Shown here piece after piece: positions 26,791 through 34,202 of a stretch of DNA of 54,170 nucleotides. The notes beneath the pieces were generated by a model, which had not been told where the DNA came from, did no database searches, and worked only from the letters and a program-made list of their open reading frames with translations. Each line of letters opens with the position of its first letter. Within the stretch, counting starts at the first letter, position 1. Source of the stretch: Bacteroidota bacterium (GTDB taxonomy: Bacteria > Bacteroidota > Bacteroidia > Flavobacteriales_F > PHOS-HE28); NCBI GenBank assembly GCA_029573495.1, contig JAKQEI010000034.1, positions 1 through 54,170 on the forward strand, read 5' to 3'. A program made the position numbers and the translations under genes.

Positions 26791-27560
26791 TGCCTCGAAC
26801 CCTCCATCTCCTCATCGGGCTCGGCCTCGGCGCGTTGTCGCATGCCCAGGTCATTGTGGATAAGGCCGTGATCCTCGATGGACCCTCCGGTCGGGTACGA
26901 GGGCTGGAGTCATCCATCGCGCCTGGCGCAGCATTGAACGCGGAGACCCTTCAAACCAATACCGCACAAACAGCTTCCACGGTCGCCGGCAACACCTGGA
27001 CCATCGATCTTCCGGCATTCGGACCGACGCCGGGCAATGGTGCGCAGTTGGTCGTGGAGGTCCCGATGTTGAGCGATGAGCCTGTTGGGATCATCCTCAA
27101 TGGGAATGGTCCCCTTCCCTTGTTGCATGAAGGGGTACCCATGAACGGATCCGAACTGGTGGCCGGCAGCTTGCTCTCGATCGTCCTCGCCAACGGGAAC
27201 TTCCATGTGCTCAATGGCTCGCACGACCTGAGACGAGCCTGCCCTTCAGGAACCGTCCTCGTGAACGACCAATACTGCATCGAACCGACCGAACACGGAT
27301 CCGGTGACTATTTCCAAGCCGGCCTTGCCTGTGCGGCCAGCGGGTTGCGCTTATGCACGTGGGCTGAGTTCGTTCTGGCCTGCGATCGGAGCCTTGAGCT
27401 GCAGCTCACCGGGATGACCAACAGTTGGGAATGGACCAACAACACCTCCAACGAGGACAACAGCGGCCGCATCGCCGGGTTGAACAGCTGTGTCTCCGCG
27501 GGGAACTGGTTGTCCACCGGAAGTTCGCCGATCGCCTATCGCTGCTGTTACACGCGGTGA
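26787..27560 (+). CDS. Secreted cysteine-rich lectin-fold-like paralogue, type C' (copy 2)
   Basis: The 257-residue product has a signal peptide (MMPRTLHLLIG through LSHAQ); a second ATG at 26790 is equally possible. Like the type C copy 1 it has NTWTIDLPAF after a TVAG stretch, AQLVVEVP, a GNGPLPLL segment, LLSIVLANGNFHVLN, and in the C-terminal domain QYCIEPTEH, LRLCTWAEFVLAC, NSWEWTNNTSNEDNS, SCVSAGN and YRCCYTR. Distances 35 and 17 equal those of copy 1. It ends the operon; its stop is only 9 bases from the stop of the convergent glycosyltransferase gene, with no terminator hairpin recognisable between them. Confidence 0.85.
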   Translation: MMPRTLHLLIGLGLGALSHAQVIVDKAVILDGPSGRVRGLESSIAPGAALNAETLQTNTAQTASTVAGNTWTIDLPAFGPTPGNGAQLVVEVPMLSDEPVGIILNGNGPLPLLHEGVPMNGSELVAGSLLSIVLANGNFHVLNGSHDLRRACPSGTVLVNDQYCIEPTEHGSGDYFQAGLACAASGLRLCTWAEFVLACDRSLELQLTGMTNSWEWTNNTSNEDNSGRIAGLNSCVSAGNWLSTGSSPIAYRCCYTR

Positions 27561-27569
27561 CCCGCCCGG

Positions 27570-28715
27570 TCAACGCTTTGCAACCGTCGCGAACAGGTCC
27601 AGGAAGCGCTCGGTCACCTTCGGCCAGCCGAAGTGCTGTGCACAACGTGCGTAGGAAGCTTCGCCCATGGCTCGTCTTTCCTCGGCGGTGGATGCGAGCA
27701 TCCGGTCCAACGCCCTGCGCAATGCCGCTTCATCCCCTGAGGGAAGCAGTGATCCGTTCGTTCCGTCCACGAGTTCCGCTGTTGCGCCCACATCGGAAAC
27801 GATGATGGGGCGCGACCGGGCCATGGCCTCGAGCACCACGGTGGGCATACCTTCAAAGCGCGTGGGCAGGACGAAGACATCGCAACCGCTGTAGAGATCG
27901 AACAACTGGTCATCATCCACGCGACCGAGCAACTCGACGTTCGATGGTACCCCGGCCGCTTTGATGGATGCGAGGAGCGGTCCGTCACCTGCGAGGAGGA
28001 ACCGCAGTGCATCCTGCCGTCCTTCCTGTTCGAACCGGCGGGCCACGCCGATCAACAGGTCGATGCCCTTGTTCCAAGCGAACCGACCGACGAACAGCGC
28101 GCGCATCGGCGGGGCCATCGACCTGAAAGACGCCGGTGGTGGAACATCGACCGCGTTGGGGAGAACAACGACCCTGGCCCTCGATCCGTTGACCAGCTTT
28201 TCCAGGATGGGGGTGAGCCTGCCACCTAGGGAGATCACCACCTTGCTCCGGCGTGCCATGTAACGCACCACCCGGCGGAACGGAAGCCCCATCATACGTT
28301 CCTTCCACGTGAGCCCTTGGAACATCTCGAGGCCATGCGGATGCACGATGAGGCGGTCGCTGAACCGACCCATGTGCTTCCACACACTGAAACCCTGGGA
28401 CAGGATCACATCCGGCGCGATCCGTTCCAGTTCAGCCGCGACCCTTCCGCTGTACCGCCATAGCTCGGCGAGGTAGAACCTGGAAGGGTCGATGCCGGTG
28501 ATCGGCACCTCTTGGATGCCATTGATCCCGGCGAAGACACCCGGCTCATGCGGATGGATGACCGTGAGGCGGATCCTACCGGTCGCTGCGAGATGCTCGG
28601 CCAGCAGGCGCGAGTGCCGTTGCATACCGCCCATCGCTCTTGGGAAGACCCCGTCCGTGCAGAGCACGACACGTGGCCTTGACGCGGCGGGCTGCTGCGG
28701 TTTCACGTCAGGCAC
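27570..28715 (-). CDS. GT4-type glycosyltransferase
   Basis: This is a GT-B fold, retaining-type glycosyltransferase. The N-terminal domain starts RVVLCTDGVFPRAMGGMQRH, and the C-terminal domain carries MRALFVGRFAWNKGIDLLI, FLLAGDGPLL and the EX7E motif in FEGMPTVVLEAMA, which binds the nucleotide-sugar. It would transfer a sugar to the growing surface glycan in the cytoplasm. The start is uncertain: GTG at 28715 overlaps the upstream epimerase stop by 8 bases, like other junctions here; an ATG at 28751 would add 12 residues of unlikely composition, and GTG 28706 is also possible. It is the last gene of the polysaccharide locus. Confidence 0.88.
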   Translation of the reverse strand: MPDVKPQQPAASRPRVVLCTDGVFPRAMGGMQRHSRLLAEHLAATGRIRLTVIHPHEPGVFAGINGIQEVPITGIDPSRFYLAELWRYSGRVAAELERIAPDVILSQGFSVWKHMGRFSDRLIVHPHGLEMFQGLTWKERMMGLPFRRVVRYMARRSKVVISLGGRLTPILEKLVNGSRARVVVLPNAVDVPPPASFRSMAPPMRALFVGRFAWNKGIDLLIGVARRFEQEGRQDALRFLLAGDGPLLASIKAAGVPSNVELLGRVDDDQLFDLYSGCDVFVLPTRFEGMPTVVLEAMARSRPIIVSDVGATAELVDGTNGSLLPSGDEAALRRALDRMLASTAEERRAMGEASYARCAQHFGWPKVTERFLDLFATVAKR

Positions 28716-29649
28716 GATCGAGGATGCGCTCCTTGAGCAATGTGGCCACACCCTCGTCGATCCCCCACTGCGGCTCCCACCCGGTCACACGTTTCAACTT
28801 GCTCACGTCGGCCAGCAGGTGCATCCGTTCCACTTTTCGCACACGCGCGGGGTCCACGCTGATGGTCAATGGCTCACCGAGCTGCCGAGCGAACGCGTCG
28901 ACGATCTCGCGAACACTGTATTCGATCCCACGCCCGATGTTGAAGACCTCGCAGCCCTTGACCTGTGCGCGCAACAAAGCGGACATCGCCCGGCTCATGT
29001 CCTCGGTGTGGATGAAGTCGCGTTTCGGATCGAGATTTCCCAGCCGTAGTTCGCGCACCCCGGACAGCACCTGCTTCTGGATCTCCGGGATCAGGTGTGG
29101 ATTGGTCTCGTTGGGACCGAAGGCGTTGAAGAAGCGACCGACGATGCTGGTGATGCCGGTGCGTAGATGGAACTCGCTGACCAGCTTCTCGGTGGCGAGC
29201 TTGGTGATCCCGTAGATATCCATCGGACCGGTGGCGTGGGTCTCGGCCATGGCTCCGTCGGCGATGGGATAAACCGCAGCCGTACTGGCCACGAAGACCT
29301 GCTCCACGCTGCCGCAGGCCTCGCATGCATCGAGGACATTGATGGTACCGAGCACGTTGATCTCGGATGCTTCCACCGGATGCGCATTGCAGTACGGTAT
29401 GAAATGCACGGCGGCGAGGTGGAGCACACGATCAGGCCGCACGGCCACCATGGCACGCATCAACGCGTCACGGTCCCGGATGTCCACCGCATGGAACCGT
29501 TCATCCGGCACACCGGCGAGCGATCGAAGACCGAATGACAGATCATCAAGTACATGCACCTCGAATCCCTCCTCCTGCAAATGCTTGCTCAGGGCCGAAC
29601 CGATGAAGCCGGCCCCTCCAGTGATCAGTACACGCGTTCCGTTCGCCAT
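28708..29649 (-). CDS. NAD-dependent sugar-nucleotide epimerase (extended SDR)
   Basis: The 313-residue protein has the NAD-binding motif TGGAGFIGS at residues ~9-17, HLAAVHFIPYC, ASTAAVYPI, the catalytic YGITK, RFFNAFGPNETNPHLIPEI and the C-terminal substrate loop LGNLDPKRDFIHTEDM. This set is typical for UDP-glucose/UDP-GlcNAc 4-epimerases and GDP-mannose-like dehydratases; the exact sugar is not predictable. It supplies an activated sugar to the polysaccharide pathway in the cytoplasm. It lies 36 bases after the preceding glycosyltransferase gene and overlaps the next one slightly. Confidence 0.9.
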   Translation of the reverse strand: MANGTRVLITGGAGFIGSALSKHLQEEGFEVHVLDDLSFGLRSLAGVPDERFHAVDIRDRDALMRAMVAVRPDRVLHLAAVHFIPYCNAHPVEASEINVLGTINVLDACEACGSVEQVFVASTAAVYPIADGAMAETHATGPMDIYGITKLATEKLVSEFHLRTGITSIVGRFFNAFGPNETNPHLIPEIQKQVLSGVRELRLGNLDPKRDFIHTEDMSRAMSALLRAQVKGCEVFNIGRGIEYSVREIVDAFARQLGEPLTISVDPARVRKVERMHLLADVSKLKRVTGWEPQWGIDEGVATLLKERILDRA

Positions 29650-29685
29650 GGATCCGCGAAAGTACGGGGCTCCATCGGACCGTGC

Positions 29686-30801
29686 TCAGGAAAGGACGTT
29701 CAGGATGCGCCTGTAGCCGGCATCGAAGGCCTGTTTCGTCAGGTATTCCCGTGCATAAGCGCGCATTCTCACCGAAGTGGCGGGATCCGTCGGGTGCAGC
29801 TTCGGGACCACGTCATCGACCTCGATGACCGAACCAAGGTCATGTTCCCGCACGGCCTGGCTGAAGTCCCCGATGTGCGGGGAGATGAGCACGGGAAGTC
29901 CGGCTGCGAGGTACTCCGCGAATTTGGTGGGCGACGCGACGCGATTGGTGACCGTATCCTCGCGCAGAAGGAGGCCCATGTCACAGTCGGCCAGGATGCC
30001 GGCCACTTCCGACGCCCTTGCCCAACGCACGTCCACGCGTCCCGGAAAACGCGCCTGGAGCGCGGCGTTGTTCTCATCGGGCTTGGAGAGGAAGAGCAGA
30101 TCCACCCAAGGCTGCTCACGCAGTACCGGGGTCAGGATATTCTCCAGCAAGGCGAAAGATTGCCAGCCCGCAGTGCTTCCACTGTAGACCAGCTTCACCC
30201 TCCTTCCTTCCGACACGATGCGTCCGGCATCCGGAGCATCGTGGTCCGATCCAAGCGTGCAGGGGATCACCTCCACCGCACCGCCCTGCCACTGGTAGCG
30301 CTCCACCCAGTGGCGCACGAGCGCCGCGCTCACGGCAAGTCGGATATCCGCATCGTGGATCGCGGCACGTTCCAATGGTCTGAACTGTGCGATGACGTGA
30401 TCATCATCGATCAAGCGGTACTCCTCCCATTCCGCCGCGTAAGCACCGCGCGCATCGTAACACACATGGCGAGTGAGGCCCCATTTCCGGAGCCGAAGCG
30501 CCAACCCCGTGGCGAAGACCCCACGTGCCATGATCCCGGTGGGCCGCGACCATAGACATACCAAGGCGAGGAGAAGGATGTTCCATCGCCAGCGACGCAT
30601 CGTCGGGACCATGGGCAGGACCCAGGCCGCGGCATCGCGTTGATGGATGGCCCTGCGCGAAGCGCGGTACCCTCTTGCACTCACGAACGCCACCAGTCGC
30701 ACGCGCGCACCACCGCATCCGTTCATATAGGCGACCACATCGGTCACCTGGCTCCAATACACGCCCGAGGGCTGGTCGTTGTAAGTAACGTAAAGGATCA
30801 C
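29686..30801 (-). CDS. GT4-like glycosyltransferase
   Basis: The 371-residue protein reads as a GT-B glycosyltransferase: the N-terminal half starts VILYVTYNDQPSGVYWSQV and has CYDARGAYAAEWEEY; the C-terminal half has VKLVYSGSTAGWQSF, DLLFLSKPDENN and VASPTKFAEYLAAGLPVLIS, which corresponds to the donor-binding region. The first glutamate of the usual EX7E motif is not evident (LLLREDTVTNR precedes), so it is a divergent member. The start is a GTG at 30801, overlapping the WecB stop (GTGA); no in-frame ATG lies nearby. Confidence 0.8.
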   Translation of the reverse strand: MILYVTYNDQPSGVYWSQVTDVVAYMNGCGGARVRLVAFVSARGYRASRRAIHQRDAAAWVLPMVPTMRRWRWNILLLALVCLWSRPTGIMARGVFATGLALRLRKWGLTRHVCYDARGAYAAEWEEYRLIDDDHVIAQFRPLERAAIHDADIRLAVSAALVRHWVERYQWQGGAVEVIPCTLGSDHDAPDAGRIVSEGRRVKLVYSGSTAGWQSFALLENILTPVLREQPWVDLLFLSKPDENNAALQARFPGRVDVRWARASEVAGILADCDMGLLLREDTVTNRVASPTKFAEYLAAGLPVLISPHIGDFSQAVREHDLGSVIEVDDVVPKLHPTDPATSVRMRAYAREYLTKQAFDAGYRRILNVLS

Positions 30802-31889
30802 CGCTCGGTGGTGAGTGCATCGAAGACACGTTCCGTGGCATGGCCATCCCAGCGATCGGGGATGCGGCCTTTCTTGAAGGTGCCCTTATGGATGCGATCG
30901 ATCATCGTCCGTAACGCGTCCAGGTCGAAGGTCATCAGCTCATTCGTACCCTCCGTCACCGTCACCGGTCGTTCGGTGTTCGGTCGAAGGGTCAGGCAGG
31001 GCACGCGACGGAAGGTGGTCTCCTCCTGGATCCCACCGCTGTCCGTGATGACGAAGGCACTGGTGGCGATGAGCTTCTGGAAGGCGAAATAGTCCATCGG
31101 TTCAGCTACGTGCAGGCCCTTCACCGCGCGCAGACGATCGAGCATGCCGAAGCGCTGCAGGTTCGCCATGGTGCGCGGATGCACCGGAAAAACGATGGGA
31201 TGGTCCTTCGATACGTCCTCGATCAGGTGGACCAGGTCGGCCAGGCGATCGGGATCATCCACCGTGGCAGGCCGATGGATCGTCATGAGCACCTGCCCGC
31301 CTTCGCCGAGATCCAGGCGATCCAGTACATCGGATGCCTGGATCCGGTGCTCGAAGGCCACCAGGGTGTCGATCATCGTATTCCCCGTGTAGTGTATCCT
31401 CTCCGTCGGCACGCCCTCGGCGATCAGGTTCTCGGTCCCACTTGGTTCGGTGACAAGGAAGCGATCCGTGATCCGGTCCGTGAGGATGCGGTTGATCTCC
31501 TCGGGCATGCCCCGGTCCCGACTCCGAAGGCCGCTTTCGAGGTGCACCAGATGAACACCGCATTTGTTCGCCGTGATCGCGGCTGCCAGGGTGCTGTTCA
31601 CATCGCCGACCACCATCATGGCATCGGGCCGCTCCTGTGCCACCACCTGCTCCAGGCCGAGCATGATGTTGGCCATCTGGGCGTTCGGGGTGCCCGGTGG
31701 CACCTCCAGCCAATGGTCCGGCACCAACCCGAACTGCTCGAAGAAAACGGTGCTCATGCGGTCATCGAAATGCTGGCCCGTGTGCACCAGGCGGACCTCC
31801 CAGTCTCCGCGTTGTGCTGCGACCGAACGCATACGCGTGACCTTGATGAAATTGGGCCGCGTTCCCACGACCACCAACAGCTTCCTCAT
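30798..31889 (-). CDS. wecB: UDP-N-acetylglucosamine 2-epimerase (non-hydrolysing)
   Basis: The 363-residue product matches the WecB family, which interconverts UDP-GlcNAc and UDP-ManNAc in the cytoplasm. Diagnostic motifs are VVGTRPNFIK at the N-terminus, LVHTGQHFD, VVGDVNST, HLESGLRSRDRGMPEEINR and FVITDSGGIQEE, which binds UDP. The length is normal. The ATG at 31889 is chosen because it gives the family's usual first residues; an in-frame extension to 31964 falls in the 58-base gap and into the preceding gene. It suggests that the exported polysaccharide contains ManNAc or a derivative such as ManNAcA, although no dehydrogenase (WecC) is seen in the window. Confidence 0.95.
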   Translation of the reverse strand: MRKLLVVVGTRPNFIKVTRMRSVAAQRGDWEVRLVHTGQHFDDRMSTVFFEQFGLVPDHWLEVPPGTPNAQMANIMLGLEQVVAQERPDAMMVVGDVNSTLAAAITANKCGVHLVHLESGLRSRDRGMPEEINRILTDRITDRFLVTEPSGTENLIAEGVPTERIHYTGNTMIDTLVAFEHRIQASDVLDRLDLGEGGQVLMTIHRPATVDDPDRLADLVHLIEDVSKDHPIVFPVHPRTMANLQRFGMLDRLRAVKGLHVAEPMDYFAFQKLIATSAFVITDSGGIQEETTFRRVPCLTLRPNTERPVTVTEGTNELMTFDLDALRTMIDRIHKGTFKKGRIPDRWDGHATERVFDALTTER

Positions 31890-31947
31890 TGGACCGTGCG
31901 AAGATGCGGACCTTGAGCGGAAATCCGGCATGCCCACCGGTCCGCGC

Positions 31948-32895
31948 TCATGCGTTGCGGTCACGCATGCGGCTGAAGTACCGTGCCAGCCGATCCGTGG
32001 CGCTGAAGCCGATCAGGCGATAACAGGCGCTGTACAGGGGCGTGGTGGCCGATGTGGGATCGGGAACGAAACCGGCCGGCAGGTTCTCCTTGAACGCTTG
32101 AAGGCCTGCGTTGGGATCATGCCTCGCCAACACCCGGATCGCCATGAAGATGACCTGGTCCGCCGCCGCGATCTCCTGTTCAAAACCGGATGGATCGGTG
32201 CGTTCCATGTGATCACGCATGGCCCGACGCAAGTGGATGAAGCGGATCCAATTGTCACGCAACCCGGTTCGGCTGATGGAGCCTTGGGCACGCTTCAACA
32301 CGAGGCTGCTGACAAAGGGATCCCACGCCACACGGGCACCGCTCTTCAGCATCCGGAACATCAGCTCATAATCCTGGCTGCTCGCCTGATCCTCCTTCCA
32401 TCCGCTCACCGCCTCCAGCGCCGACCGCTTGAACAGGTTGGAGCTCGTGGTGCCCAGTTGGGTGCGGACCAGGGCCATCCAAGGGCTACCCTCCTTCGCC
32501 ACCACCTTCTCCTCACGACCGTCCTCATAAACGTTGAGGAAATCGGCCACCACCAGGTCCGGCAGATCGGTGTTCCGGGCCAGGTCCACCTGCCGATGCA
32601 ACTTGTCGGTGAGCACCGCATCATCGGCATCCAGGAATTGGATGTACTCGCCGGTTGTTCTGGCCATCCCCAGGTTGCGCGCGGCGCAGGCACCGCGACG
32701 AGGACCAGCCGTCCACCTGAACCGCCCGGCATAGGTCCGTTCCAGTTCCTCGAGCCGGGCCTTCGTGCCATCGGTCGATCCGTCGTCGATGGCGAACACG
32801 TCCAGGTCGTCGTAGGTCTGTTCCATGATGGACCGCACCGCCACGTCCACATGATGCTCGACATTGAAACAAGGGATGACGACCGCGATCCGCAT
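31948..32895 (-). CDS. GT2 family glycosyltransferase
   Basis: The 315-residue protein has an N-terminal GT-A domain of family GT2: MRIAVVIPCFNVEHHV, AIDDGSTDGT (nucleotide-binding), ARNLGMARTTGEYIQFLDADD with the metal-binding DxD-type motif, and GWKEDQASSQDYELMFRM, where the catalytic aspartate of this fold usually lies. The C-terminal ~100 residues are helical and probably bind the acceptor. It acts on the cytoplasmic side of the inner membrane. It begins 44 bases after the preceding gene; no promoter box was found there. Confidence 0.92.
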   Translation of the reverse strand: MRIAVVIPCFNVEHHVDVAVRSIMEQTYDDLDVFAIDDGSTDGTKARLEELERTYAGRFRWTAGPRRGACAARNLGMARTTGEYIQFLDADDAVLTDKLHRQVDLARNTDLPDLVVADFLNVYEDGREEKVVAKEGSPWMALVRTQLGTTSSNLFKRSALEAVSGWKEDQASSQDYELMFRMLKSGARVAWDPFVSSLVLKRAQGSISRTGLRDNWIRFIHLRRAMRDHMERTDPSGFEQEIAAADQVIFMAIRVLARHDPNAGLQAFKENLPAGFVPDPTSATTPLYSACYRLIGFSATDRLARYFSRMRDRNA

Positions 32896-32939
32896 GAGCT
32901 ACAAAGGTCGCCACTTCAGGAAAAGCGCACAAGGCGGAC

Positions 32940-34202
32940 CTACCCGACCGGGACCGCCTCCTGCTCGTGCGCCTCCAGCACCTGGTCGACGAAGGCATGG
33001 AAGACGCGGCGCGCCTCGAAGCCCTCGGACCAGGCCTGTCGCACTCCAGCGCGAAACGCAGGGCCCGCCATGGGACCCGCTTTGAAGCCGTCCAGCAATC
33101 GGGCCACCTCCTCCGGAGCCGGATCCTGTGGCAGGAGCACACCGGTACGCGCATCAACAAGGTCACGCACCCCGCCGGAATCAGCCACGATCAGCGGAAT
33201 GCCGAAGCTCGCCGCCTCCTGGGCCGCAACGGCCACACCTCCCTCCAGCTCGGCCAGGTGCACGAAGACATCGACCGGATGCGTGCGGTACCAGGCCATG
33301 ATGTCGGCATTCTGGAACATCCCCTTGAACTCGACCTCGATGTTCGGTGGGAGGCTTTGCGCGGCTTCCTTCACGCGTTGTTCCTCCAGGCCGGAACCGA
33401 AGTGCACCCATCGCACCGGCACGGTGACATTCTTCAGCGCCTCGATCAACAACAACACCCGCTTGCGCGCGATCAGGAAGGAACAGCTCACCAACTTCAG
33501 CGGTCCGCTGGCATCATACGGGCCGGGTCCGTGGTCCGTTGTGCCCAGACGCGCCAACACGAATCGTTGCGCGATACGCGGGTGCCTGGTCCGCAGATGC
33601 TCCATCCCCGTGCGCGACGCACAGTAGACCGTTCCCACATGTTCCAGCTGGAAGCTGCGAAAGGGGATCCAACCATTCTGGTTCTGCTGCTCGTAGATGT
33701 CGAAGCCGTGGGCGCGGCTGAAATAGCGAAGCCGCTTGTCGCGTTCGCGCACCACACCGAGGACGGTGGCCCAATCATGCGTCCAGTAGGCATAGACCAC
33801 CACCCGTTGCGGATCGTACCGTGGCATGAGCTCGCGACGGATCACCTCCGCCCGGTGGATGAACTGGCCCACCCGCGCCCGCAGGTAGGGCCACTGCTCA
33901 CGGAGCTGCTTCCACGTCGGAGCGCCCTTCATCAACGACCCCAGCAACTTCATCACCACCCGCGCGTTCCGCAGCATCACCGTGGGTCCCGCGCCCTTGA
34001 ACGGATCCCTGATGGGGTGTTGCACCTCCGCATTGGACGGGATCGGCCTCAACTCACCATCTGCGTGCTCCGGGAAGATCAGGACCTTCTCGAACCGCTC
34101 GCAGAGCACGGGCAGCTCGTTCTCGAGGAAAGCCTCCCTGAAACCATGCGGGAAGCGTGTCGTGAACAACCACAGCTCCTTCCTATGTTCCGCTCCGATC
34201 AT
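32940..34202 (-). CDS. GT4-like glycosyltransferase
   Basis: The 420-residue protein is a GT-B glycosyltransferase with N-terminal KELWLFTTRFPHGFREAFLENEL and RYFSRAHGFDIYEQQNQNGWIPFR, and a C-terminal half with LKLVSCSFLIARKRVLLLIEAL, RWVHFGSGLEE and LEGGVAVAAQEAASFGIPLI. In the last motif the two glutamates are separated by eight residues instead of the usual seven, a small deviation. The GHGFD-like segment recalls transferases of exopolysaccharide clusters. The ATG at 34202 overlaps the upstream stop (ATGA); the in-frame extension to 34454 lies in the preceding gene and was rejected. Confidence 0.88.
   Translation of the reverse strand: MIGAEHRKELWLFTTRFPHGFREAFLENELPVLCERFEKVLIFPEHADGELRPIPSNAEVQHPIRDPFKGAGPTVMLRNARVVMKLLGSLMKGAPTWKQLREQWPYLRARVGQFIHRAEVIRRELMPRYDPQRVVVYAYWTHDWATVLGVVRERDKRLRYFSRAHGFDIYEQQNQNGWIPFRSFQLEHVGTVYCASRTGMEHLRTRHPRIAQRFVLARLGTTDHGPGPYDASGPLKLVSCSFLIARKRVLLLIEALKNVTVPVRWVHFGSGLEEQRVKEAAQSLPPNIEVEFKGMFQNADIMAWYRTHPVDVFVHLAELEGGVAVAAQEAASFGIPLIVADSGGVRDLVDARTGVLLPQDPAPEEVARLLDGFKAGPMAGPAFRAGVRQAWSEGFEARRVFHAFVDQVLEAHEQEAVPVG

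Noticed and set aside
22851..27560. Diversity-generating retroelement with lectin-fold variable proteins
   Set aside because: The C-terminal fold resembles that of variable proteins, but no reverse transcriptase, no accessory gene and no template repeat were found in the window, and the paralogues differ over their whole length, not at adenine-rich positions only.
22851..27560. The six paralogues as formylglycine-generating enzymes
   Set aside because: The motif order resembles that family, but the characteristic catalytic cysteine region is not recognisable and no sulfatase gene is nearby.
22851..27560. Prophage or phage-tail-like particle remnant
   Set aside because: Despite tail-fibre-like N-termini, each protein has its own signal peptide, and no capsid, sheath, baseplate, lysis or integrase gene is present.
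28706..28751. Frameshift between the sugar epimerase and the last glycosyltransferase
   Set aside because: Both proteins are complete with their normal ends; the overlap only reflects an uncertain start codon of the downstream gene.
31564..33627. Plus-strand open frame of 687 codons
   Set aside because: It runs antisense across the ends of three well-supported genes (wecB, GT2, GT4), has arginine/histidine/proline-rich composition and no recognisable motif. It is a by-product of GC-rich codon use.
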